Below are positions 1-9,313 of a stretch of 22,245 nt of DNA, piece by piece; positions within the stretch are counted from its first letter, which is position 1; each line of letters starts with the position of its first letter. Below the pieces are notes generated by a model that was not told the origin of the DNA, made no database searches, and saw only the letters and a program-made list of their open reading frames with translations. The DNA is from Chara braunii (lineage: Eukaryota > Streptophyta > Charophyceae > Charales > Characeae): NCBI GenBank assembly GCA_003427395.1, contig BFEA01000042.1:465787-488031 (forward strand), in the 5' to 3' direction. The position numbers and the translations under genes were made by a program.

Positions 1-29
1 AGGATCTGCCGGTTTCTTGATACGTCGAC

Positions 30-45
30 AAAAAAAAAAAAAAAA
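30..45. repeat. poly-A tract
   Basis: Sixteen consecutive A residues followed by a purine-rich stretch to about 87. No gene is seen nearby. Confidence 0.8.
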
Positions 46-211
46 GATAAGGATGACGAAGGAGGACGAGGAGGAGAGAGAGAGCTGACACGTGGCACTT
101 CGCGCAACAGTACCGTATCGACGACCACGGGCGGCGAGGACGAGCTGGGTGGTTCTTTCCCCAGCGACGACGGGCAGCGGCGGCGGCAGTGACGACGGGC
201 ACCTCGGCGAT

Positions 212-346
212 GGCGGGCAGCAACGGGCGTCGACGGCGGGAGCACTACCTCGGCTAAGGCAGGCAGCGACGGGCGTCGAGGGCGGGAGCACTTCCTCCGC
301 GAAGGCGGGCAGCGACGGGCGTCGAAGGGAGCACTACCTCGGTGGG
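212..346. repeat. GC-rich minisatellite, 46-bp unit, about 3 copies
   Basis: Three units begin at 212, 258 and 304. Each reads roughly GGCGGGCAGCRACGGGCGTC followed by a GGGAGCACTACCTCGG-like segment; the third has a short deletion. The 46-bp period is not a multiple of three, so the open frame crossing it does not encode a peptide repeat and is probably not a gene. Related CGACGACGGGCAG motifs extend upstream to about 160. Confidence 0.75.
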
Positions 347-469
347 AGCAGCTCGATTCAGAATCTTCGAATTCGAAGGGAGCGCGCGGCCGAAAAATTT
401 TGCGCGGGGGGGCGGGGAGGCTCCCAAGGCCCAGAATAGTCGAAACAGGCCTCCCCCCCCACCCCGCGC

Positions 470-575
470 AAAAATGCGCTGGGCCCGCCCGGCATCGAAC
501 CGGGGGACCCAACCGGCCGGGCCGCCTGGGACCCCTGCCGGACGGAGACTGCGCCGCCGGGCGGCCCGGAATGTA
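470..575 (-). repeat. GC-rich tRNA-like repeat
   Basis: On the minus strand, 504-488 forms a perfect T-arm: stem CCCGG/CCGGG around a 7-nt loop TTCGATG, which is the core of a Pol III B box. A weak A-box-like GGCGCAGTCTCCG lies at 555-543. The two are roughly tRNA-spaced, but I cannot complete an acceptor stem, so a decayed tRNA-derived repeat is more likely than a working tRNA. It is followed by a (TA)n tract. The GGGCGGCCCGG motif near 570 recurs next to the (TA)n at 12060. Confidence 0.35.
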
Positions 576-581
576 ACACAG

Positions 582-652
582 ATATATTATATATATATAT
601 ATATATTTTTCATTTTTGTGTGTGTGTGTGTGTGGTGGTGGGGGGGGGGGGG
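582..652. repeat. Compound microsatellite (TA)n, (GT)n, poly-G
   Basis: (TA)n runs 582-606, (GT)n 617-633 and a G tract 640-652. The final part and the unique sequence to 731 reappear at 6464-6571 behind an adapter. Confidence 0.85.
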
Positions 653-810
653 ACGCTCGGCCAGGCAAGTGGTCCCCAGGCAACTCTGGTACCCTAGGTT
701 GCAATGGAAAAAGTGGCATGGGCTACATGGGAGCTTCCAGGGTCAATCGCAAATGGGCACGGCGATGGGTCAGGCGAGAGTGAGTGGTAGGTCCATCTGA
801 CAGTCACTGC

Positions 811-858
811 ACAACCGCAGGCAGAGAAGGAGAACAGGACAACAGACGAGGGGCTGCA
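811..858 (-). repeat. Diverged fragment of the hammerhead-bearing repeat (body only)
   Basis: The segment aligns with the body of the elements at 12335-12535 and 21749-21961. It shares AACCGNAGGCAGAGA, GGACAACA and ACGAGGGGCTG in the same order with small gaps. The match stops before the hammerhead core, so no ribozyme is present. It shows that the family is older and wider than the intact clusters. Confidence 0.6.
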
Positions 859-1294
859 ATGCCGTGCACCATGGACCTTAAAACGTTATTGGTAATAAAT
901 TACAAATAATCGAATCAATCAGACACTCTCAAGAGTCTCAACAGAGCTGAGATTGGCAGTGGTCCAAGAAAGAACACAAAAAAAAAAAGGCTCTGACAGT
1001 CAATCCTCCCCTTGGAAGACCACAATGTTGTTCCGGGGAAAACCCTAAACCTGAACGGAACAAAGCGCGGAGGTATCATTCGATGCATTTCTGCGCGGGG
1101 CTTGCCAGGGCCGGGAGTGCGATTCCACGGAATGGATATGGAACCAGGTCCATAAGGACCTCCTGCTTTGTATTTACCCAAAAAACGAAAAAAGGGGCCT
1201 GATCTGTTTTAGGGAAATTACATCTTTTGTAAAAAAAAACTTCAAAAAAAAAAAAAAAAAAAGGAATGAGAGGAGGGGCACAAAGGTCACAAAC

Positions 1295-1422
1295 CCTTGT
1301 TGAAATGCCTTGATAAAGATACGCAACCACAAGGATTATCAATCCCAGAATACCCCCGATACTGCATCCTGTGAGCGCTTCCTTCCTGAGTACATACGGG
1401 AGGTCTGCAGGTGACACCTGAC
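1295..1422 (-). CDS. MgtE-type Mg2+ transporter, downstream exon (partial gene)
   Basis: Internal exon that continues the exon at 2153-2342. Acceptor: the sequence GACAG precedes 1422. Donor: the likely GT lies at 1294-1293 (AGG|GTTTGT). The exon begins with the last two bases of a glycine codon split across the intron. It then encodes 42 residues: a short charged loop (QVSPADLPYVLRKEALTG), a hydrophobic membrane segment (IGGILGLIILVVAYLY) and a tail QGISTR. In MgtE proteins this is the cytosolic linker after the GGN..Q helix followed by the third membrane helix. The last two helices should follow at lower coordinates. I found no convincing match there, so they may lie beyond the window or in small exons. 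The donor is a best guess because the frame also stays open into the intron. Confidence 0.75.
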
Positions 1423-2152
1423 CTGTCAGATTCAGAAAAAAGGTCCAGACCAATGACAACCGATCACACGGAAAGAGCATTAGCGAGTAACTAAACCCTA
1501 AGCCCTAAATAGTGAAAAAAAAAAACAGAGACCCACATCGCGACTTCATTCGCACATATTGCCACATATACGCATCCCTGCTCCCAACATTTGCAAGGTC
1601 ATGGCATTGGATTGCGAATATCAAGCAAGCGAGTCATTTGATAGGGTCTAAAATTTCAGTTGACATCCCCCCTCCAACACCCCCCCCCCCCCCCCCGAAA
1701 AAAAAATTAAATCAATAGAGCCAAGTCCAGGTCTCGTCTCGTCTGGATGCTGTCCATGTCCGCGTCCAGCATAAGCATGCATAACATACGATCTCCATTA
1801 TGCCATTATATCAACCAATCATTAAGCTCTTTTTTTTTTTTTTTTTTTTCCCAGGCTGACGTCTCGTTTGTTATGGCATTCACCAGACAAATCACTCCAA
1901 CTAAAGAGCGGCCACGCAACTCCACCCACAGAGTCAAGTGATAGATAAGCGAAAACTCTTCAATTAACGCAGCACACAAAGCAGGAAGAGGTGCAGGAGG
2001 AGGAGGAGGAGGAAGAGCGGGGGGCCAGAGGGAGGAGGAAATAGAAGCAGAGAAGGCGGAAGAGCAGACAAGCACGAGGAAAATGTAGAGGGGCCCGAGG
2101 AAATAGAAGCAGAGAAGCGGAGGAGGAGCATGCCAAGTGCAGGTCCATTTAC
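1423..2152 (-). other. Intron of the MgtE-type gene
   Basis: A 730-base GT...AG intron between the two exons. It holds a C tract (about 1680-1696), a 20-base T tract (1830-1849) and a purine-rich segment with a 62-bp direct duplication (2035-2121). No other gene is seen in it. Confidence 0.75.
2035..2121. repeat. Purine-rich direct repeat, period 62
   Basis: GAGGAAATAGAAGCAGAGAA occurs at 2035 and again at 2097, embedded in a GGA-rich strand (about 1980-2130). Confidence 0.75.
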
Positions 2153-2342
2153 CTAGTGCCAACGCCCGTATTACAGTGGCCACAGACTGGGAACCTGTGT
2201 TCCCACCATGTCCAATCAGGAGAGGTACAAAATAACTGAGTTCGACTTCTTTCTTCAAGACTTCCTCAAACGTCTCTATGACCCCCGCCGCCATCATAAG
2301 CCCAACAAAGAAAAAGAGCAACCATCCCCCCCGCGCTTTTAC
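2153..2342 (-). CDS. MgtE-type Mg2+ transporter, upstream exon (partial gene)
   Basis: Exon of 190 bases: 63 codons plus one base. It encodes the start of the MgtE membrane domain, which conducts Mg2+ across a membrane. A first membrane helix (WLLFFFVGLMMAAGVIETF) is followed by a charged linker (EEVLKKEVELSY). Next comes the family signature PLLIGHGGNTGSQSVATVIR, then ALAL. The GGNTGSQ motif is typical of bacterial and plastid-type MgtE; animal SLC41 has a GNLE-type motif here instead. Acceptor AG is at 2344-2343; an in-frame stop just upstream shows that the exon cannot extend further. Donor GTAAAT is at 2152-2147. Joined to the exon at 1422 it restores LALG-QVSPADL in frame. Upstream exons, the start codon and any targeting peptide were not found. 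Confidence in the family is high, in the compartment nil. Confidence 0.88.
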
Positions 2343-2481
2343 CTGTCATCACAACCACCCACAGAACACGTCAGATGCGGGTCGTCGTCATCCGGTAGAA
2401 TCAGTGTTAGCAAAAACGCGGACCCCTTCAACATAAAAAAGGGCTCTTCAGAGTCTTCACCACAAGTGACCCTCCCTCCCA

Positions 2482-2543
2482 TACATGCCGCGCTTCGACG
2501 TTAGGTAATGTATACATGCCGCGCTGCAACATTAGGCAATGTA
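2482..2543. repeat. Tandem duplication, 31-bp unit
   Basis: TACATGCCGCGCT begins at 2482 and at 2513; both units end in TTAGGYAATGTA. They differ at about five positions. Short TACATAG and CATAGTCTTTTTC repeats follow to about 2660. Confidence 0.8.
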
Positions 2544-2776
2544 ACGCCGTGCGCACTGTACTACATAGTACATAGTACATAGTTTTTTTCTTAGCCTTTT
2601 TCAGGATAGTACATAGTACATTAGCCTTTTTCATAGTCTTTTTCTCATAGTCTTTTTCAGGAAGGTGTCTAGTTTCTTTCTTTTTTGAAGTTTTTTCTCA
2701 ACTTTTCCAGGAAGGTCTAGAGTCTAGACTCTAAAGTTCTTTCCTCAAGCTTTTCCGGATGTTTGTAGGATTTTCA

Positions 2777-3042
2777 AAGGTCGCTACAGTTTCCGTTTGG
2801 GTACGTAGAAAAGCAATAAACCTTGGATACGCTTCTTCCCTCCGACCAAACGATATCTGTAGTTTAACAAAAAGCACTTCTTGCACAGAAAAAAAAAGAA
2901 AAAAAAGACATTTAAGACAACATAAATGAACTTACTGCATAAACTTAACTTCTTAAGGTTCCTACAGCGTCCTTTTGGGTTTCTCAAAAAGCAAGCAAAC
3001 TTGAATCCCCTTCTCGCTCAGATCAAGAGATATCTTTAATCC
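2777..3042. repeat. Diverged direct repeat, period about 178
   Basis: The segment 2777-2865 aligns with 2955-3042, sharing AAGGTNNCTACAG, TTTGGGT, AAAAGCAA, CTTC and GATATCT in order. Identity is moderate, so this is an old duplication. A 14-nt perfect palindrome, AGAGTCTAGACTCT, lies just upstream at 2719-2732. Confidence 0.55.
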
Positions 3043-3220
3043 TCTCCTCGCCCTCCCCCTCGGCCCCAAGTTGATCGCCTCCTCCCACGACACCGGCCTG
3101 ACATCCTCCTCCCCTCGGCCCCATGCGATAAAAATAGCCATTTCAGAAAATGTCTTGATTACGTGCGAGGAAAATGCAGAAACAATTCAGTTTACAAAGA
3201 TTTGTCAGTAAATAGACCAA

Positions 3221-3223
<3 letters not shown>

Positions 3224-3301
<78 letters not shown>
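3224..3301. repeat. (TC)n microsatellite
   Basis: About 39 uninterrupted TC dinucleotides. It directly precedes one copy of the dispersed repeat at 3307. Confidence 0.95.
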
Positions 3302-3303
<2 letters not shown>

Positions 3304-3306
3304 CAC

Positions 3307-3650
3307 GTGGGCGATGCTATGTGGCATGGCTGCTGACCCCCCACCCCACCCCCCCCCCTTCCAATCCCAACCCACAAAGAAGAGAGAACCCACCCACCAA
3401 AGAGAGAACCACTATGAACTTGAAACACACACAAACACAGACATGACTCTCACAAAGCACCAAAAAAAGAGCACACCGAGGCATCGCTAGGAGGTAATAT
3501 GTGCACTGGATCGTATTATGTGGGCTGCGTGACACTGTGTGTTGGGTGGTAGCACACAGACTGGGTGATCCGGCTGCAGAGTTCTATGTGGGGTGGGTCT
3601 TTTTTCTCTCCCCTGTAACGACCCGCCAAAACACAGACGGAGAACACTGC
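3307..3650. repeat. Dispersed repeat family R1, copy 1
   Basis: Aligns collinearly with 4894-5245. Shared blocks are GTGGGCRATGCTATGT, AGAGAGAACC, ATGACTCTCACAAAGCA, TATGTGGGCT and AACRGACGGAGAAC-like ends. It contains short GGGTGGTA/ACTATGTGGGCT-like internal units. No coding potential was recognised. Confidence 0.65.
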
Positions 3651-3880
3651 TAACGTCTGGGATTTGCCGCTGGAATGTATGCCTTACTGAGGTTTCAGCA
3701 TACTGCTATGATTTCAAAGTCTGTCTGTGTGTGTGTGTGTCCCTGCTGGTCTGCAAGCCTGTCTGAGTGATTGTCGGCCTGAGTGTGTATGTGACCCGCA
3801 ATGGTACTTGTTGGTCGGGAGGCCCCGCAGGGCCGGTACTTACCCGTGGCTGTGACTTTGCGGGTTGCAGCGGGGAAAAA

Positions 3881-3990
3881 CACTCGAGTAGCGCAGGTAG
3901 GCCAGCAGCGGGATAAACACTCAAGTAGCAGGTAGGCTGGTACCACTCAAGTAGTGGTAGAAGTGTCGGGCACTCGAGGCCCAGCAGAAG
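3881..3990. repeat. Imperfect tandem CACTCRAGTAG repeats
   Basis: Units begin at 3881, 3918, 3944 and 3971 with CACTCGAG or CACTCAAGTAG, several followed by GCAGGTAGGC-like sequence. Related GTAG-rich motifs continue to about 4160. Confidence 0.6.
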
Positions 3991-4173
3991 AAGACAAAAA
4001 GTTGGCATTTTTAGAGGCCCAGTAGCAGTAGACTAGAGGTAGGCCGGTGCTAGCCCAAGTAGCCTGAGTCTGCAATGATGTTTCCCCCCGAAAGGGAGGA
4101 GGTACCAGTTGCTTGGAGGTCGTGCGGCCTAGGAAGTCACCGTCCAAGAGGCAAGTAGGCTGCTATATCTTCG

Positions 4174-4194
4174 GGAGGAGCAAGTAGCTCCTCC
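4174..4194. repeat. Perfect 8-bp hairpin
   Basis: GGAGGAGC and GCTCCTCC are separated by the 5-nt loop AAGTA. No T tract follows; its role is unknown. Confidence 0.6.
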
Positions 4195-4320
4195 TCATTT
4201 GCAGTGTGCAACGAATGAAGACATACTGCTGGAGCCAAGCGCTGAACTTGGAGCGCTGCCTGGAGGAGGAGAGCAGCTGAGCGCTCAACCTGGCTATGGC
4301 CAGCAGCCCAGCCTGAGGAG

Positions 4321-4584
4321 GAGGAAGAAGGGGGGCAATGGAGGAGAGTGGCGAGGTACCTACCTGGCTATGGTGGACACCATCTTCATCACCTCAATAG
4401 GCGCTGCATCTGGATAGTGCCGCACCAAGGAAGGTTGAGGCAGAGTCAGGCATGGCGGCCTGATGAGCAGCGACATAGCTGCTTTGTGTTGTCCTTTGGA
4501 CAGGAGGGCAGAGCCCTTAGTAGTCTGCCATAGCCTTGGCATGTGAAACGAGGAAGAAGGGGGAATCCATGGCTATGGTGGACC
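4321..4584. repeat. Short direct repeats in purine-rich sequence
   Basis: GAGGAAGAAGGGGG occurs at 4321 and 4550. TGGCTATGGTGGAC occurs at 4377 and 4570, with a related TGGCTATGG at 4291. The order of the two motifs is kept, with different spacing, suggesting an old duplication with a deletion. No gene was recognised in 4195-4890. Confidence 0.55.
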
Positions 4585-4893
4585 TGTTGTTGTGCTGGTC
4601 GTAAGAGGGAACTTTGGATATTGATTCTGGTTCATCCACTCATTGTTAATATTATTATTGGGAAGAAGAATAAGATTGGCAAAGTCAAGGAGGAGGAAGG
4701 TGGAGAGAGAAGGGGGATTTGTCTTCTTCTTCTTCTTCTTTCTGTCTTCTTTGGTCTCTATCTCTTTGCAAGTGCTTTCATTTCTTTCGCAGTTCGGTGG
4801 CATTGTCTTTCCTTGTGAATTTGCACTTTGGAAATGACCAGGATCGTAACATCCCTTAAAGATATGTGGCCTGGGCGGTATATTACAGGGTAG

Positions 4894-5245
4894 GTGGGCA
4901 ATGCTATGTCGGCTGGGTGGCGCAATGTGGTGTGGATAACCCCTAAAAGAGAGAACTACTAGTGCACGGAAGAGAGAACCGCTATGTACACTTGAAAACA
5001 CACACATAGACAGATATGACTCTCACAAAGCATGATAAAAAAAGAACACACACTGTCACACAGTGCATTCCTGGGTGGTACTATGTGGGCTCGGTAGTAT
5101 TGTGTGGCTGGGGTGATACTAAGTGGGCTGGACGGCACCGCGTGGACTAGATTTTCGGGCTACTGGGGGTGGACAGTGCAATGTAGGTTGTGGGAGGGCT
5201 GTGGGACCCACCCCTCCTGAAACAGAAAACGGAGAACCAAAGAGA
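4894..5245. repeat. Dispersed repeat family R1, copy 2
   Basis: Direct-orientation copy of the repeat at 3307-3650, with indels. It is not preceded by a (TC)n tract, so the microsatellite is not part of the element. Confidence 0.65.
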
Positions 5246-5578
5246 GACCTTGCCCCATTGAGGAAACCCCAATCTACTTGAGGGGTCGGAAGCCCTTTTC
5301 GCCTTTTCCTTTCTTTTCTCTTTTTCCCCTAAGAAATGAAGGGGTTCAATTCGTTCGATTCCGGTGCAATTCAAATCCACGTCGACAGCTGTCAGCTGTG
5401 TACTTCTGTTCGAACGACTCTTGCGCTTCTTACTCGATCGAATTTGGACTCGTCAACTGCTCGCTTACTTGTATTCAAATCCATAACGCGTGTACTTGTA
5501 CTTCCTCTTTTTCTTTTTGCCGTAACAACAGAAGGGGGTGTATTCAGAAGAAGATCTTTTTTCTTTTATTAAAAAAAG

Positions 5579-5790
5579 GAGGTCGTGCGTTCAGTTCCCA
5601 TTGGCCTGTTCACCCCCCTGATCGGAATAAGCCGATACTATTGCCATTCGTAGCAATAGGGGGGCAGAAGGGAGGCACAGCAACTGGCCACTCACATGAT
5701 GTTCAGTGCTGACACTAGCGGCTGACAGCTTGCCAGTATGGCCCACCTGCTGGTTGGGTGCAGCCTCTGCATGTTCTCTAGGGAACATGA
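5579..5790 (+). repeat. Possible decayed tRNA-derived repeat
   Basis: GGAGGTCGTGCGTTCAGTTCCC resembles the variable loop and T-arm of an Ile-like tRNA, as do segments at 7735 and 12838. No A box is visible upstream. The remaining sequence to 5790 is unassigned. Confidence 0.25.
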
Positions 5791-5879
5791 TTGGGTTCCC
5801 CGTAATAATAGGATAAGAATTTGTGTAATACTATAAGAATAATAAAGGCCTGATGAAAGGTCATCCTGTCAGAATACAC

Positions 5880-6003
5880 AGAAGATTGAGTCGGGTTGGG
5901 CGACTTAACCTTTTTAAAAAGAGGATGACTCCAATGTGATTCAAACTCGTGACCTGTTTCCAAATAGTTACACGTATACTGTTCGTCAACACCTTTCAGG
6001 CAT
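5880..6003 (-). repeat. tRNA-derived SINE, diverged copy
   Basis: On the minus strand it shows the order CCTGAAAGGTGTTGACGAAC, then a B-box-like GAGTTTGAATCAC, then a tail with AAGTCGCCC. These match the head, B box and GTCGCCC-containing 3' end of the SINEs at 8170-8373 and 11468-11618. About 20 extra bases sit between the two head blocks. The A box is not recognisable. Confidence 0.45.
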
Positions 6004-6282
6004 GTACTTGTACTCAAACGATCTTTTCCCTCTATTCAAATACAGTGCAGGACCGTGCGGCCAGGAGACATAACAGCAACACAAAAAATGCCTGCTGCAA
6101 GGGGGAAAAAAAAAAACAGGCGCGAAATCGCATGTGGCCAGAAACCATGACAACTGCAAAATGGCAATGCCTGCCAAAAGAAAGGTAAAAGCAACCTCAA
6201 CACGGGGCCCTGAAAAAAAAGAATAACTCCAAAGCGTCAACAATCGCTACAAAAATCAACAGCGTGCATACACAGCGGGGAA

Positions 6283-6325
6283 ACACACACACACACACAC
6301 ACACAGAGAGAACAGACGATATGCT

Positions 6326-6388
<63 letters not shown>
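6283..6388. repeat. Compound microsatellite (AC)n, (TC)n, (CA)n
   Basis: (AC)n at 6283-6304, (TC)n at 6328-6369 and (CA)n at 6369-6388. It lies just before the adapter junction. Confidence 0.9.
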
Positions 6389-6425
6389 GCTGATGAAAGA
6401 GTTTTATTTATGCTCTATTTAACGC

Positions 6426-6463
6426 CTGTCTCTTATACACATCTAGATGTGTATAAGAGACAG
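6426..6463. other. Nextera mate-pair junction adapter (assembly contamination)
   Basis: 6426-6444 is CTGTCTCTTATACACATCT, the Tn5 mosaic end. 6445-6463 is its exact reverse complement, AGATGTGTATAAGAGACAG. The back-to-back pair is the circularisation junction of Nextera mate-pair libraries, not genomic sequence. Its translations give the well-known artefact peptides VSYTHLDVYKRQ and MCIRDR. Confidence 0.98.
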
Positions 6464-6572
6464 GTGTGTGTGTGGGGGTGGGGGGGGGGGGGACGCTCGG
6501 CCAGGCAAGTGGTCCCCAGGCAACTCTGGTACCCTAGGTTGCAATGGAAAAAGTGGCATGGGCTACATGGGN
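6464..6572. other. Misplaced copy of 624-731 plus an N
   Basis: Bases 6464-6571 repeat 624-731 at a constant offset of 5840, with a single difference near 6476. The copy starts at the adapter's last base and ends at the only N in the window (6572). It is most simply a chimeric mate-pair read built into the assembly, not a genomic duplication. Confidence 0.88.
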
Positions 6573-6621
<49 letters not shown>

Positions 6622-6643
6622 CACGCACGCACGCACGCACGCA
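6573..6643. repeat. (AC)n and (GCAC)n microsatellite
   Basis: (AC)n at 6573-6618 is followed by about six GCAC units (6621-6644). The true sequence between 6388 and this tract is uncertain because of the adapter chimera. Confidence 0.85.
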
Positions 6644-6644
6644 C

Positions 6645-7409
6645 AAACTGCCCGCTGCAATCCACCGCAAAGCGTCGTGCCTCGTAAGTCACAGCCCATG
6701 CGTGGCCGCGTCACAGAACAATGGTGGTTTAAAACACAATGTGCAAGAGGTGCAACGCAGGGTATACTGTCAACATGAGGAAGGGTCAGGTGCTGACATA
6801 GACACCGCCAGACACATTTCCTGCTGATTGTTCACACCGATGCATTCCGTGAATGAATCAAAAATCAAATCGACAGTGCTGCGTCTCTCCATCTCGCACG
6901 GTTCAGAGAGCACTTGTTACAAATGCAGGCCTCCGCGAAGCAGCACGCCTGCCAAAGCGCTAGCTTCTTAAAGGCAGCAATCCTCCGTTTCATTTCTTTC
7001 ATGACACCGCTGAACAGGCCACAGGCCTAAGATTCTTCCTACCAAAATGGCACCCACTGACATAGCTCACTCCTGCTGACACGGCGGCTCATCAAGCCCG
7101 GCACGTGTTTGAACTTTGAACTTTGAAGTCATTTGTGCCGAGCTTTTTTACGTCTGTTAGTAATTTCAAGAACCTCAAATACTTTAATCTAATCATCATC
7201 ACACATACACGCGAGATTGAAATGAGATGACACCTGATTGTACAATTCACAACAAAACTTCAATTGATCCTCCGCAATAACCATTGATGAAATCACAACA
7301 AGCATACATATAACTGACTGATCGCCCGGCCACCCTGAGATACGTGCAACGATCCCCTTTGACAATAGAAAAAACCTCCATTACACAGAAATACCTCAGT
7401 GGTTATGGC
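6645..7409. other. No recognised gene
   Basis: I see only a short TTTGAAC triplication near 7109-7129. Open frames here are short and unremarkable. Confidence 0.5.
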
Positions 7410-7475
7410 CCCGCCCTCTCTCTCCTTCACCTAGCACTAAACCCCCGCCCTCTCTCTCCTTCAACTAGCACTAAA
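7410..7475. repeat. Tandem duplication, 34-bp unit
   Basis: CCCGCCCTCTCTCTCCTTCA followed by CTAGCACTAAA appears at 7410 and 7444, almost identical, so it is recent. Confidence 0.85.
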
Positions 7476-7729
7476 AATAGCACACTTCCGGATCCACCAA
7501 GCAAAAAACACTTCATGAATGAAGTCTGAAATTCTCGGAATGAATTATACTCCTCAATTTTGACGAGATGTCGCCTAGGTCTACCGTGTCCGCTCCAGTG
7601 AAAACCTAGATTCTACCAACCTATAATAGTCTTAGCCTACCCTCATCCGACATAGTTCCTTTTCAGGTATCAGGTCCAAAAACGCTGCAAGACCAAAACA
7701 GGAAACAACTCGAGATATAGCAAATACTT

Positions 7730-7960
7730 GAGGAGGTCGCCGGGGGTTCGGATCCCACTCTACCAACCAACTTATGGCTGTGTATCCAGTTTTTATTCGA
7801 TTGGGCAAGTTGTGCAGTAGTTGTGGCATTAGTGTGCTCAAGGGGCGAGGCCCCACATCTGTAGTGCGGTGCAGTGCTCCACCTCTGCTTGGGTTTTGCC
7901 TGGTTTTAAACTCTTTCTGCTTGGCCTTGTGCATTGCACCCAATGGTAAGCAGTAAATAG
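7730..7960 (+). repeat. Possible tRNA-derived repeat with B box
   Basis: GGAGGTCGCCGGGGGTTCGGATCCC carries a good B box (GGTTCGGATCC) near 7747. No clear A box lies upstream. The body to 7960 has no recognised coding content. Confidence 0.3.
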
Positions 7961-8161
7961 ATGGGCCTTTTGATTTTTTTTTATTTTTTATTTTTTTTTT
8001 GGGGTGGGGGCTTTTGATTTTGGACGTCCAGCTCGCGAAAGAGCACTGTATTCTGAGGGAACACCCACCTAAACCATTGCCACACCCCAGCTCAGAAGTC
8101 TACGACCAGGTGTGATGTTCCATGATGAACAAAATGGAGTCAGAGAAGGAAGGCAGAAAGG

Positions 8162-8381
8162 TTAGGGCACCAACTGGCCTGCTCAGTTGGTACACCCATA
8201 TGACCTGTTGAAATGCTGACCTGGGTTTGAATCCAGACGCAATCCAATGAACAGGGGATAAGTCAATTATGAATAGCCTGGGGGCAGTCCGTGCAATGGT
8301 GATATCTTAAGGCCATTGCGGTGCTGCCCTTTTCACAAAATTGAAGTAGAAAAAAAAAAGAAAAAAAAAATGATTAGGGCA
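8162..8381 (+). mobile_element. tRNA-derived SINE with target-site duplication
   Basis: The element runs from 8170 to 8373 and is flanked by the 8-bp direct repeat TTAGGGCA (8162-8169 and 8374-8381), a target-site duplication. The head has a box-A-like GCTCAGTTGGTACACC and a box-B GGGTTTGAATCC, separated as in a tRNA. A body of about 110 bases ends in GATATCTTAAGGCC...GCTGCCCTTTT, and an A-rich tail closes it. The copy at 11468-11618 shares the head, the GATATCTYAAGG block and the GYCGCCCTTT end. It is non-autonomous; the LINE partner is not in the window. Confidence 0.85.
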
Positions 8382-9313
8382 TACTCCGAGTGCCGGAAGG
8401 CCCTGAGGGAATATTCCCCAGTGTCAGTACCACCCCCATTGTGAATACGGATGTGAGAGAGCTCGCTCTAAGAAAAAGAAAAAAGACTTTGAGTGCATCT
8501 GACTGACTAGCCAGCATAAACGGCCAAATTCGGCGGTGAAAGGTCTCTCTATCAACGCATGGAGAGGGAGAGGGGAGGCGAAAGAGACGGAGAAAGGAGA
8601 ACCAAAATGGGCATACAGAGAGACGTGTACCGATTCGGCAGCAAGGCCTGCACCGGGCTGTCATTTTAGCGCAAGTATATTTTGAGAAGCCTATTTCTTT
8701 CCTCATGATTAAGGCAGACGCTTTCACAAATACCGCTCCCATGGCAATTTCCTATTAGTACTACTCCCAAAGGGCAATTGCGCAAAAGCGCATAGTATAC
8801 CAGTGGAGTTACGACGGTGCGATGACACCATAACTCTTATATCGACATAACTGTTCATTTTTTGCGTGCGTTAAGAGGGGAGGGAAGGATGCAAGGGGTG
8901 CACGGTACCATGCAGCATTGCTACCACTAATTAGCTAATTAGGGTGGAGAGCAAGGATGCGCTGACTCCAACATCATTATTATTTTCTTGTTTTTGTTCG
9001 CGAGTGGGGGGCACAGATGCCGTTTGAGTGGAGGGGGCAGGCGAGGGGAGTGCGCAGCGCTAAGGGCATTGTCACCCTCGGAATGTTTTCATACCTCCCC
9101 CCCCCGCCCTCCCCTCTTCCCAGCTGGAAAGAGTTCGCACATGGGGCAGCGAATCCACACAGATCGGCCCTCACCTCTCTCCACATGATAGCAGTTGCCA
9201 TCAATATGATATGATCGTCCTCCCAAAAATAACAGGGGTTCTATAACTTCTAAGCTCTTGTTCAATACATATGTACCACATCCCATACAACGAGTCGCGA
9301 GCCCCATTCACAA
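8382..9313. other. No recognised gene
   Basis: Mixed-composition sequence with a C tract near 9098. The overlapping open frames on both strands near 8980-9214 are low-complexity and look spurious. Confidence 0.5.

Noticed and set aside
342-800. Open frame of 152 codons, plus strand
   Set aside because: It crosses a GC-rich repeat, (TA)n, (GT)n and poly-G; its composition is that of repeats.
915-1181. Possible further MgtE exon, minus strand
   Set aside because: The peptides lack the expected fourth and fifth MgtE membrane helices.
4457-4485. CCTGATGAGCAGCGACATAG with a GCAGC/GCTGC hairpin, resembling a hammerhead core and stem II
   Set aside because: The base run after the hairpin is TTTG instead of GAA, and no pairing stems I or III are seen.
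6410-6827. Overlapping open frames around the adapter
   Set aside because: They translate the Nextera adapter, a (CA)n tract and an N.
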